A stretch of DNA of 64,000 bases from contig JAJEKV010000041.1 of assembly GCA_021234155.1 (NCBI GenBank), forward strand, positions 12,538,689-12,602,688. The letters are read 5' to 3'. Below, one piece after another: positions 43,063-53,260 of this stretch. The stretch is from Isoetes taiwanensis (Eukaryota > Streptophyta > Lycopodiopsida > Isoetales > Isoetaceae). The stretch's first letter is position 1, and each line of letters starts with the position of its first letter. The translations under genes and the position numbers were made by a program. The notes beneath the pieces were generated by a model. That model made no database searches. It was given only the letters and a program-made list of their open reading frames with translations, and was not told the DNA's origin.

Positions 43063-43428
43063 GGGTCCGGTCACATGATGCCGTCAACAGGGATTTTTCC
43101 ATGTTGCCATTAACGTTTTTTTTATCTCGGGGTCACATGATCCTATCAGACTCAGAGTTCCACGTTTCAAAGAAAGACTGGAAACAAGAAAATTTTGCGT
43201 CTCTGTTTGTGATCCGGTAGAGGATTGCTGCCAAGTGCTATAAAATCATCCATCTGTCCTCATCTCTGAAATCCCTGTTGACGACAATGCTTCCAACCGA
43301 TGCAGGAGCTTGCTAACCAGATTGCTATCAACAGGGTTTCTTCCCTGTCAAAATTTAACATGTGACCTCTTTGATTTCTATCATTGACGGCATCCGAACC
43401 CTGTTGACGACATCATGTGACCGGACCC
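43063..43428. mobile_element. 366-bp PIF/Harbinger-like MITE
   Basis: Inverted termini begin GGGTCCGGTCACATGATG and match over about 30 bases with a single mismatch. The 3-base target duplication TAA flanks both sides (43060-43062, 43429-43431), which fits the TWA preference of Harbinger elements. Internal copies of CCCTGTTGACG/CAACAGGG lie below the ends. No coding capacity. Confidence 0.92.
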
Positions 43429-43431
43429 TAA

Positions 43432-44831
43432 GTGGAGGATGTTTTCACAGATTTACTGGCCCTGCAAGTTTTGATATTTTGACAAATGAGTGAGCTCAAT
43501 CTATCTAAATATCATGAAATCGTAAGAGAGAACAAAATTATAATACATTTTTATCCTGCATAGGAGAAGTATAAAAACAAACAGATAGTCAATTTACACA
43601 AGCTTCGCAAATTTGGTCATTTGGCCAGGCTCCAAAGTACAATAGAGGTATAGAAGTTAGCTGGCACAGATAATGGTTTACAAATGCAAAGACAGCCCTA
43701 ACTTTAATAAACAAAACAAACAGATCCTGGAAATGGGTGTTGGATCCTTCAGCAGAAGATTAGACATCCACTTTTGGCAGTGTAGGTGTTCTGCTCCGGT
43801 CTATTCTAACAGATAATCTAGCATATATATGTTGAACTTTGACATCCCTTCAAAGATGCTATACTCCAATCAAGTTGCAAGCTTCAAACAACCAACACTG
43901 TCTGGAAAGGAATGTAGAAAGAAAATAGTTCAAGAATGAAATGTTCGAGGTGTTCCACATATTAATAGAACCCCATGTCAAATTTTATTCGTAAGAAATT
44001 TTGCTTTTGGAATTCAAGAGTATTATGAAGATTTCAAAGGCACATCTATTATGCTCCTACATTGTTTCATACACGTTGGTTGCAGAGGCTGCTACACTTC
44101 CATACCTATAAGGCAATGCCAATAAGAGCTGAAATAGGTCATTCTCCAAAAGAAGCCAATAACAGTAAAATGTGCAGGAGCTCTGGGGACAATTCGGTTA
44201 GACGGCAAGCTTTTAAGATAGGGAAGCAACCTTTTCACGAATCTCTTGAGTTGAGAGACCTCTTGCTGCAAATATTGTTCGAAAGGATCCAGACCTCTTT
44301 TTGAGCTCTTTTTCTTGCAAAAACATCCAAAATTGGATTGTGAAAAAGAAATGATGTTGGTTGCAGAAACTCTCCTGTTGTTACTGTCTGGGCTCTACTG
44401 CAAGCAAAGAGGAAAGATGTTCCTGCAAAGAAATGATTGAAAACCTGAAGTGCAGAACAAAGAATTAGAAACTTGAATCCCAAAACCAGCTGAAGGATTT
44501 CATGTACCAGACATCAAAAGGAATTAAAAGGTTGCACTATCACAAGAAAAACATATTGGATATAAGTATGTCGCTGCAGCACTGCAGAGCTGACCAAAAT
44601 ATGTGACGTATTTGGATCCGCCATAGCCAGAGCCCAAATAAAAATTGAATTTTCCTTTGTCATGCCTCTGCGCTGCCTCTGTAGAATATTAAAAAGGGTA
44701 GAGCTTCTGGCCTTGACATGGGTTTGACAGGAAGGTCTGATAAGCCAGAAACAGAGGCAAAGCGTGCTTCCAGTGGAGAGTACCACTGCATCCAAGACAA
44801 ATTCGTGATGGCGACAACGAAGCTTGAAGAA
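43432..44831. other. No gene recognised
   Basis: Short ORFs only, with no recognised domains. The first 100 bases may be the end of the LRR remnant. Confidence 0.5.
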
Positions 44832-44839
44832 CATGCCAC

Positions 44840-45867
44840 CAGTGCTCGAATTTGACGGCCCGCCCTTAATTTGCTAGGGACAGGCAAAATAATTTTACCC
44901 CTTTCGCGTGACAGGAAGTTCCTAAATTCAAGCCTTTCAAATGCAATAAAAAAATTTAAGATGACAGAAACCAGTTTTTTTCCTCAAAAAGCATAGATGG
45001 ATAGAAAAGAGGCTACTCAAGTGGCATTCCTCTCCTTGGCTTCACTTCATACCAGTTCTTGTAACATGTTTGCCAATCTATGCTTTCAAAAGGTTCATTC
45101 CACAATGCTACACACATTGTGGCATCAAGTATTTCTAAGTTCATGCTCGATTTTATAGCACTCTTAATAGCATTTTGACAAGAGAAATCTCTCTCACAAG
45201 AGGCCATGCTTCCAGGAATGACCATACAACACTGCCATAATTTCATCAATGCTAGAAAACTTTCCCAACAATTGTCACATGTTCCATTCTCATCTCTACA
45301 AATAGTCCAAACCATCACCATCCCTTTGTTCTTGGTAGCCTTGAAAAGTGTCTCAACGAAGTCCCCCCTCTCACTCAAACATCTAGCCATGTCCACTTTT
45401 GAAGCAAACTTGGCAAGCAACTTTTTCAACCATTCTTTAGTCTCGTCATCCCTTATAACATCATCCACAGCATATGCAGATGGATTGAAGAACTTCATGG
45501 CATTAAATATCTCACTCACATCTGCAAACCTCCTAGCAAGTGCATCCAATACAACATGCAAGATATTTCTAAGTCAATGGTTCATTGGTTTCTAGAATGT
45601 ATATTTTAAATTCGTTTAGAAAATGGGATAATAATATATTTCAATATAAATTATAGAATTTATATATAGATATATAGCAAGAAAAAATGACGGGCATTTC
45701 TCTGTTCCTAGCCTTTCAAATGACGAGTATGTCTTGTAGTTGTCCTTCCCTATGACGGGCAATTGCCCAAGTGCTGCCCTTCATTTGCCATACAATTTTT
45801 TTTTTCACCTGTTTTGACGGGCAAAAATCCAAAAAACAGGCGTGAAAGCCGTCAAATTCGAGCCTTG
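44840..45867. mobile_element. 1028-bp non-autonomous hAT element with 8-bp target duplication
   Basis: The left end CAGTGCTCGAATTTGACGG is matched by the inverted right end (CAAGGCTCGAATTTGACGG on the other strand), 17 of 19 bases. The 8-base direct repeat CATGCCAC lies at 44832-44839 and 45868-45875. GACGGGCA words repeat below the right end. The element encodes only the C-terminal part of a transposase, so it must rely on a relative for movement. Confidence 0.93.
45013..45561 (-). pseudogene. hAT transposase C-terminal part inside the 1-kb element
   Basis: The 182-codon frame ends with GSMASCERDFSCQNAIKSAI and SSMNLEILDATMCVALW, the hAT dimerisation (CERxFS..K..K...) motif, followed by SIDWQTCYKNWYEVKPRRGM. 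This form resembles the ZNF862/DUF4371-type hAT branch rather than the Ac-like gene at 31-35 kb. BED finger and most of the catalytic fold are absent. The ATG at 45561 is probably internal. Whether the remaining piece is expressed is unknown. Confidence 0.75.
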
Positions 45868-45875
45868 CATGCCAC

Positions 45876-46466
45876 CAAGAAGAGGGGTCAGGTTTCCAGC
45901 TTGCCGCCTATAGCCCGCTGAATACCATTTACAAATTTAAATTCAACGAATGCATACTGTTTTTTTATACAAAATCAAAGAGAACACCAGATCCCTCTAA
46001 AATTCTAATTGAAACTTCTAGAAGAAGTTGGATTTTCTAGAATAAGAGCAATTTCTAGAAAGCCCTGTATCCTTCTTAAATTTTTTGGTGCATCCATGTA
46101 AACCTAAATAAATATATAGATATAAATGTCGAAAAACAATTTAAGCTGCCCCCTTATCCCTCCTATTACAATTATATATTAGAGATAAACTAACAACAAC
46201 AGGCCATATAATTTAACTTTTTCCTGAAAAAAACAAAGAAAATGGCTAGAGCATGTACCCTATTGCAGACATCTTCACAGCCTGGCACTTGGCACTGGTG
46301 ACGGGTATGTGCAAAATGAATCTGCTTTTATAGTATATGCAATGTCCTTGGTTTTTTCACGTTTGTCTATGGAAATGGACATAGAGAATGTTACAATAAC
46401 ATGTCAAGGTAACGCTAACAAAATCGTTATAGCATGTGGTCAAATTTTTTAAGTTGCCCATGCAGG
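45876..46466. other. No gene; TTCTAGAA-rich AT sequence
   Basis: Three TTCTAGAA words occur at about 46017, 46033 and 46052, one continuing as TTCTAGAAGAAG. No ORF of interest. Confidence 0.4.
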
Positions 46467-46710
46467 AGCCTATACACGCATAGGCTAAACATCTTTATCC
46501 TATATAGAATAGGCTCGAGATGTTTGGCCTATGTGCTATAACTCCAGAAATGCAATTGGGGGGCATATGTCTTGCCCATATATGTATCGGCTTGAGGTGT
46601 TTGGCCTATGCACGTATAGGCCACTATAACTCTAGAAACGCAATTGGGGGACATGTCTAGCTCATACGCGTATAGAAGGGTTAGGTTTAGCCTATATGCG
46701 TATAGACTGA
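46467..46710. repeat. Palindrome cluster within an ~85-bp tandem repeat
   Basis: Palindromes at 46467-46486, 46574-46591 and 46603-46622 (GGCCTATGCACGTATAGGCC, 20 bases), with weaker copies near 46498, 46660 and 46690. Two tandem units share the words GAGATGTTTGGCCTATG and CTATAACTC.AGAAA.GCAATTGGGG. Same palindrome design as at 41.5 kb. Confidence 0.75.
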
Positions 46711-47478
46711 ACATCTCTTGCATAGATGCATGTGGACAAGACAGTCAGCTTGGCTTTCCTAACTTGTATGCTCTTGTAGATTCTAATGTACTTTCCATTG
46801 ATTGTAGTATTTTGTTTTACAAAGAATCAAAACAAGGTTGCAGGCCATGATGTCTCCCGAAAATCCAACAAGTTTACCTCGTGGTTGTTCTAGTACTCCT
46901 CATCCCATGACATCAAATGTTGACAACTCAGATCAATTACCCTATTTTGATTCTCTGTCCCCATTAAGAAGTTTACAGAATATATCCCCTGCCTCTCTGG
47001 AGGTGTCTCTGTCTCCAGTGTTGCCGGACTTGGGAGCTCAGTCCAAATTGTACAACACACCATCTCCTGTGTTATTAAAAGCATTTTGATCTTCTATGTT
47101 TGAAACACCATCACCGTTGGTTGAGCTACACCAGCCTTTGCAAGATATCATAGACAGATCACAAGTAATACAGTGGTCACAACGTTCCTCCAAGCCAAAC
47201 TTCTAGTGCAGAGGACTCGATAACCTGTAGGACATTGTTTCAGGACATAACAAATTCCTCAAATAGTAATGCCAACGCACAATCTGGAACTGCAGAAGAG
47301 GAGGTGCCATTGAGCACTCCACAACTACAACCACCATGTTCTGAAGAAGCACTTTGAGAGAAGAAGCCTTATAGTCCTGCAAAGAAGTTTAGAAAGGACC
47401 ACACCGCAAGAGCATTTAGGACTGTATTGTGCGACAAGCTTATAGGTTTACGTAATGTGGAAGAGCAAGAAGGAGATA

Positions 47479-47570
47479 ATTCTTGGCCTGGCGGGAGCTG
47501 GCCACCGCCAGCAGCCAAGAGCGCCTAGCGCTCTGCTGGCGGTGGCCAACTCCCCTGCCAGGCCAAGAAT
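47479..47570. repeat. 92-nt GC-rich long hairpin
   Basis: Arms ATTCTTGGCCTGGC, TGGCCACCGCCAGC and AGAGCGC at 47479-47524 are each mirrored in order at 47528-47570, around the 3-base centre CTA. The only mispaired parts are a 5-base bulge and a few bases near the middle of each arm. It sits within the presumed 5' part of the DUF7869-type gene and is much GC-richer than its surroundings. Confidence 0.85.
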
Positions 47571-48277
47571 CATCGACTTCTTGATCTTCCACGACGTCAA
47601 GGAAAAAAAATGGTGCAGCAATCACAAAGATACTGGATACAGCAGGTTGAAGCAAGAATGGAGAGCGTGAATTCATTCTCGGTTAGTATGATCGCCACAC
47701 GGCAGTCTCTGATTGGATGAAAAACAAGAATGCACATCCATTTTCCTTGACGGTATATGCGACACCTTAGGAAGTTATCTTGTTGCCAGAGAAATTGCAT
47801 TGCTAACTTGAAATACTCATCCATAAGGAACATTAGAGAAGGTTTCATGTCCATGTCAAAAGGTGATCAGGAGTCTTACTTGCTTTGCATGTAAGAGCAG
47901 AACAAAACGGCTGTTTTTCTACTACGTGGAGAACGTGGTTGAAATGCACTGTCTGCTGGCAAAGGCTTGGTTGGTAGACTTCTTCGATTCTAACTGTGAG
48001 AAGCTGCCAAATAGTCATGTCTATCCTTTAACAGATAGCATTGTAGAAAAAGAAGTTTATACCATGTACAGAGATTTATTCTCGTCTTCCTCACAGAAAT
48101 ACATTTCCTACTTGTATTTCCTAAGGCTCCGGAAACAAGAATTCAATCTTGTTAGGATACCAAAAAGGCATAAATTGTCTGTTTGTTCCATATGTATGCC
48201 CTCTTAAAGGAGAAGAAACAAATGGCAAAGGATACAAAGGAAAAAAGTAAGTGCATGTCATTTACTTTTCATGATTT

Positions 48278-48324
48278 GGCTATACATGCATAGCCGAGTG
48301 TTGTATGGCTATACATGTATAGCC
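48278..48324. repeat. Two adjacent 18-bp palindromes
   Basis: GGCTATACATGCATAGCC at 48278-48295 has 7-base perfect arms; GGCTATACATGTATAGCC at 48307-48324 is a perfect 18-base palindrome. They lie in the intron between the two recognised exons of the DUF7869-type gene. Confidence 0.85.
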
Positions 48325-48614
48325 TTGTAGGACTAGTTTTTGGTTTTTTTGCAAAGTAAGTAGGCTTTTCCTGTTTTATAGATCTGATGACTCGGCAACT
48401 ACAAGATCACAGCGAAGCTCAAGCCCTAGAAAGAAAGAAATTGGCAAAGCACAGAAAGAAAGCCTTGGAGGGGCCGTTATAGTATATGTCCATAGTAGCG
48501 GATGAAATGGATCAAAAGAAAATATTCCTTCCACATTTTGTAAATGTTCATAAAGACTTACCCAAAGCTGACTTTCTGAAAATACATTTGATTGGTGCAA
48601 TGATATTCAGTGGA

Positions 48615-48945
48615 GGTGAGCCTTCTTGATGTTTCTGAACATACACGGCCATCGCCTTGTAATCATCTCAGACCTATTGCCCACAAAAATGGTTCCACCA
48701 TGATCGTATAAATCCATTGCTGAACAACCGATTTGCGCCGATTTGTCCGGATATGAATATGCTTGACTATGGCGATGAAGCAGAGGAACGCCCGCCCAGT
48801 GGACGAAATTTACCTATTCTTAATTGTATTCTTAATTGGTGTTACGGCCCTTGGATCTTCAGCCCTAGATCTAAACTGTCCGATCTAGGGCTGGATCCAA
48901 ATCCAAGAATTACGGTATAACATTATAATATAAGATAATACTCCT
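48615..48945. other. No gene recognised
   Basis: This follows the donor at 48614. I could not read the expected next exon of the DUF7869-type gene; ORF 48717-48920 has no recognised domain. Confidence 0.4.
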
Positions 48946-48949
48946 ATGG

Positions 48950-49400
48950 TTGCCACACAATTGATTTTTGAAGCTAGATTGACAGACTCAATTGATGATC
49001 GAACTAAGTTTTGCTTTGAGCAAGATAGTTTAGAAAAATTGATCAGAATTTAGAGAAGAATAATAGAGACCTGGGTAATTGAAGAGGAAGGAATGCAAAT
49101 TCATTGTATTTATGAGCAGTTTCCGAGGCAGACACAAGGCTACTCTTTTGCATCCATATGACAACTATATTTATATATCCGAGTATAATACGCATATGGC
49201 TGTTGCACAATTGATTTTTGAAGCTAGATTGACAGACTCAATTGATGGATCGAACCAAGTTTTGCTCTGAGCAAAAATTTTTAGAAAAATGGATCAGGAT
49301 TTAGAGAAGAAGAATAGAGATCGGGATAATTAAAGAGGAAGGAATATAAATACATCTATTTATGAGCAGTTTCAGAGGCAGATATCATGTTCATATTGCT
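48950..49400. repeat. Two ~250-bp tandem copies
   Basis: ATTGATTTTTGAAGCTAG at 48958 recurs at about 49208, followed in both by GACAGACTCAATTGATG, AATTTAGAGAAGAATAATAG-like words and ATTTATGAGCAGTTTC. Copies differ by small changes. Non-coding. Confidence 0.85.
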
Positions 49401-49612
49401 ACGATCTTAGAACAATCCTATGGAAGCTAGTTGTCCGGGGTGAAGTTGTGCACCATAGCTCCAGTCAACAAATAAATCTGGACAATTCTTAACTCAGGTA
49501 CCATGTTCATGCTACTATGCAGAACAATCCTATAGAAGCTAGCTGTCCATGGATAAAGTTGTGCACCATAGCTCCAGTCGACAAATAGACCTGACTGATT
49601 CTTAACTCGATT
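49386..49612. repeat. Two ~115-bp tandem copies
   Basis: CATGTTCAT then GAACAATCCTAT.GAAGCTAG and GTTGTGCACCATAGCTCCAG, ending ATTCTTAACTC, occur twice in tandem directly after the previous repeat pair. Non-coding. Confidence 0.85.
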
Positions 49613-49859
49613 TACAGGCTCATTAGAACTAATAGTCTAGGAAGAGCGAAGCAAATGATGATAATAGATTCCCTCACAAAGTGAAGCGAAGCACTGATTG
49701 TCGATCATCCGATAAAAGAAGCAAAGTTGTGACAGCAGACGAATTCAAAGGACTATATTGTTCCAGAGAAACGTGATATAAAAACAAAACCCCAAGTCAC
49801 GACACGAAAAAAATCCCTTTGGGACAAAAATAACAATAACAAGCTAGAAAATGCTGTCA

Positions 49860-50400
49860 ATCCAAGTATTGGATTGGGATTCTCTACAAAGTGAGCATCT
49901 ATGCATTGCATGCATCACATGCATTTTTGGAACATTCATCTGGTTGAAAGATCACCATTTATTGCAGAGTTTTTCATCAGCTTCTCATCAGCGCTTTCTC
50001 ATCTCTTAGTCCTCCTTTGCATGAGATCACAGAGGAGAAACAATGGAACTGCTTTCTTCCTATATAACCTTCTTAGCATTCCTTATCCTATTTTCTTTGC
50101 TCTTCTATCTTTGCCTTACCTTCAACCTTCGCCGTGGATCTAGTTTGTATGAATTGGAAGTTCCTTCGTTGTCAGGATGTTGTTGTATATTGTGAGTCAC
50201 AACACGAGAATCCTATCGATCCGAGTATGAGATTGGGATTCTCGTGCAAGACGAGCGTCCATCCATTGCATGCATCGTACGCATGCATCACATGCATTTT
50301 TGGGCCGTTCATCCAGTTGGAAGATCATTATTTTTGCAGAGTTCTTCACCGGCTTCTCATGATGCTTTCTTATCTCTTAGCAGTCCCCTTGTTCACACAC
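49860..50400. repeat. Two ~165-bp direct repeats, ~350 bp apart
   Basis: The block at 49862-50025 (GATTGGGATTCTC, CATTGCATGCATCACATGCA, TTCATC.G.TTG.AAGATCA, CTTCTCATCAGC) recurs at 50221-50395 with small changes, including an added CGTACGCATGCAT in the second. Short ORFs across them are repeat artefacts. Confidence 0.8.
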
Positions 50401-50489
50401 CCCCTCCCTTAGTTTTGTTATTCATTCATGTAAATGTTATTTGTTAAAATTGTCACACAGCACAGATGACCAACCCCTCACTTTTTGAG

Positions 50490-51540
50490 GTTTTATGGCG
50501 TGGGACGCCTGAACAATCTCTCACTTTTTAAAGTTTTTGTTTTCTTAACATTATATTTTAGTATTGGTGATGTGCAACTACAGTGCTGATGCGCAACTCT
50601 GATTTCTTCTGGCAACGTAGGATTTTTTATGAGGGTGCTTTTAACAGCCTTGCAAGCCCCTTGCCGAGGGCTCGAAAAACCAAATAGTTTGCCAACACGT
50701 TTTGCCAGGAATTTCACTTCATCATTAAATAGAACCTTACAACATTGTTTCTCAAAATGAACTTGATAGCTAAGATCTACCAATTGAGTTATAGAAATCA
50801 AGTTTCTAACTAGATTTGGTACACAGAGAATATTTTCTAGTTCAACTGGCTATCCAATCAAATCAAACAATTCCAGGATTTCAACTTGTTCAACTTCCGG
50901 CATGTTTCTGTCTCCCATCTGTACAAAGCTTCCTAACTTGTTGGCCTTCTTCTTGAGCTTAGAAGCTGATATAATCACGCGTCACTTAGCTCACTATCTA
51001 ACACATATATGTCATCATCATTCTTTAGTTTTAGTATCAGAAACTATTGACAAAAGTTTAGAGCTGGGTACCTCAGCATTTTCATCATTTTCCTCATTGA
51101 TATCCTCCTCTTGTTCAGTTGCCATATAGGCTGTTGTAGATCTTCCCCTTCCCCTTCCCCTTCCTCAATTTCCTCTTCTGCCTCTAGTTCATCCTCTATA
51201 AAAACCCTTGCCCCTTAGAGTACTAGAGGGACTGACACCTTAGTTTTTAGAATAATCTTTGGGACTGGAACAATTTATTGCCAAGTGCCCCTTCGCAGTT
51301 ATAGCATCTGTTCCCTTTATTTGGCTTGAGGCAGTTCACCTTGATATGGCTATATGCATTGCACAAGAAACAAGGACCTATCTTACCTTGTTCGTTTCGT
51401 CCTTTACTGCTTGATGGATATAAATTTCTATTTGTTCTTCATGACCTTCATTTACCACTGAGTTTTGCTCCAGTTCAATTTTAATCATCTTCTCAGCCTG
51501 TTCCTGATTCTTTGCAACAGATATACTTAAGATCAGGTGT
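50490..51540 (-). pseudogene. Copia-type gag-pol fragment
   Basis: On the minus strand: two knuckle-like segments at about 51290-51400 (CFLCNAYSHIKVNCLKPNKG, then RCYNCEG), a Glu-rich spacer, a degraded protease start (VLDSELSDA where VLDSGATSH is expected, near 50980), then VQMGDRNMPEVEQVEI, LENILCVPNLVRNLISITQL and VHFEKQCCKVLF, the gag-pre-integrase block (50493-50900). Frames shift several times. No integrase or RT core follows at lower coordinates, so the element is cut off near 50490. LTRs are not seen. Confidence 0.75.
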
Positions 51541-52100
51541 AGCCTAAAGGACACACACGACTCGGATGATGTTCAAGGACTGCATGCACTTAGCATTGAG
51601 GGTTATCTACCCCCGGACAGGCCAGTTCCAAACATCATTAATATAATAAGATCTGCAACGAAGAGATGGGACCTGGCCAATAAATAAGAAGGCCCTCAAC
51701 AACATGTTGGCATTGGTGTTGGGAATTCCATTACAAGGTTGAGTGAATTATACTGCTGCTAAAAGTAGAACATGGCATGACCAAGGCAGGGCCATAGACA
51801 AAGCGAGAACTATTAAGGAAATGGTTGAAATTAGTGTGGATGCTCATATTTTGCCCGGGACAGAGGCATCGATGTGGTATTTTCCACTAAATGAATGGAT
51901 AAGATGGCACAAGTATGTTTGTGCCACTATTTGAAATTGTCACTTACATATTTGCTAGCATTTAACCATGTCATTGCAGGAGATACGGCTAACCTCAAGA
52001 TTTGAGGAGGGTACACATGCCATATTCACAGCAATAGCCACTGTAGACCAGGCAATGCAAGAAGAGAATGTGCTGTATGATGTCTTTTAGGAGCCATGGT
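51541..52100 (+). other. Exon-like ORFs of unknown nature
   Basis: ORF 51743-51934 reads TWHDQGRAIDKARTIKEMVE then ASMWYFPLNEWIRWHKYVCA. After an intron-like gap (ending cattgcag at 51980) a second piece reads TSRFEEGTHAIFTAIATVDQ, AMQEENVLYDVF. Composition and splice-like borders suggest decayed exons, probably of a transposon protein. I recognise no family. Confidence 0.3.
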
Positions 52101-52443
52101 AAACTGACCAAGGTTTGTGATAGCAGGTATCTTCAGTGGACAGTGATGAAAGTCAAGAAGAATAGAGTACGTATTTGTGCCCAAATTGTACATTCTATTT
52201 GACGTTGCAAGAGTACAAAATCAACGGCCATGTGGTACCTCACTATATGTGCGTCACACTCGTGTAATGATTTTTACATGATCAAATGTTGTTTGCCTAA
52301 GGTTGTGGACATAAGATTAATTGCATGAGTGAACAAACAAAGACTATAAAAATAAAAGTATTCTCATCCACAAAATACTTTTAGCAAGGTGACGAATCAA
52401 TTGCACTAATGACCTCCAATTGCACTAATCGGCATTGTCCTCA

Positions 52444-53260
52444 TCAGAGCTTTTCTTCGCACAAAAACTTCAGCAAGTCCACTGTTTTCTGGCGTAGCTT
52501 ATTATTGAACTTAAGGGTAAAGTCATACGCTAGGACCTGAGTTTCACTCAGGTCAATAGTCTCCATGTGATTCTTATTCGTGGTTTTCTTCCCTTCTTAA
52601 AAGGGATAAGGACGGGATCATATCGACCAATATAAGGGTTATCTGTTGTGGTAGCATACCAATGAACGTTCACAGTAGAAGGAACATTATCTTTTAAAAC
52701 GATATCCTTAACCCTTGCAATCCAGAAAGGTCTATTCTTATCGTCGTCTATAGATGGCATATCAATCAACATGCCTTTGTTAAGATCTACAAGCTTTTCA
52801 AGAGTTAGAGATTATTTCTTTTTCGCACATCTAGCCCCAAGATACATTTCACGATTCTCTGCAAGACACATAAATCAACCACCATTGCACAGTAAGCAAA
52901 TATCACCTGATTTTTTGTCTCTCTAGTCGTCTTGTCCTGTTGTACATAAAGGACAGGAGGCAACTTCTCTTTTGAGAGGAGAACCTTGTTAATAATCATA
53001 ACTGTAAGATTAGGATCTTTGGGCACCATCAATATATATCAATATATGCTAGGTTTACTGCCACAACAGAGCATTGGGCTTCTAGATCCTGAAGAAGGCA
53101 TGACAGAGACACCTGCATCAAATGAAAGAGGTTCGGTTGCTCTTAAATTTTTTACAATGTCAAAATGTGCGTAAATTGTGTCACCACCGGCTATGGTTCT
53201 GGATCTGGTCCTCAGGTCACTTTTTGTGCAGAGGGTTTGATTGGCTATGGCATGCAAATC
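52444..53260 (-). pseudogene. DUF7869-type transposon protein, C-terminal part with internal deletion
   Basis: Exon 52805-53032 reads PKDPNLTVMIINKVLL, then LPPVLYVQQDKTTRETKNQV and IFAYCAMVVDLCVLQRIV. This is the DUF7869 pattern in which a LPPVLY.Q.DN..RENKN motif is typical; here DK replaces DN. The following GHTHEDID block is absent: the frame jumps, after an acceptor, to DLNKGMLIDMPSIDD, RPFWIARVKDIV and VHWYATTTDNPYIGRYDPV, and after one shift near 52575 to ETQVLAYDFTLKFNNKLRQK before the stop at 52444. Loss of the middle exons and of a key Asn suggests a dead copy. Its C-terminus is homologous to 31080-31424. Confidence 0.6.

Larger units (their letters stand above)
46838..48614 (+). 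pseudogene. N-terminal half of a DUF7869-type transposon gene
   Basis: After a Ser/Pro-rich part (46838-47089) and a basic patch (SPAKKFRKDHTARAF near 47375), exon 47863-48246 reads AWLVDFFDSNCEKLPNSHVY, DSIVEKEVYTMY, YLYFLRLRKQEFNLVRIPKR and SVCSICM, then donor gtaagt. The next exon, 48382-48614 (acceptor ttttatag, donor gtgagc), reads QLQDHSEAQALERKKLAKHR and YMSIVADEMDQKKIFLPHF, then LKIHLIGAMIFSG. These are the recognisable N-terminal blocks of proteins that end in a DUF7869 nuclease-like domain. One in-frame TAG (48480-48482) and several upstream stops break it. The C-terminal half does not follow. Confidence 0.55.

Noticed and set aside
46529-46850. Tyr-rich ORFs with repeated YAYR words on both strands
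   Set aside because: The repeats come from the TATGCGTATA-type palindromes read in frame, and both strands give similar peptides.
49901-50447. Similar ORFs with HHMHFW words
   Set aside because: They lie in the two direct repeats at 49.86 and 50.22 kb; the similarity is DNA duplication, with no conserved frame beyond it.
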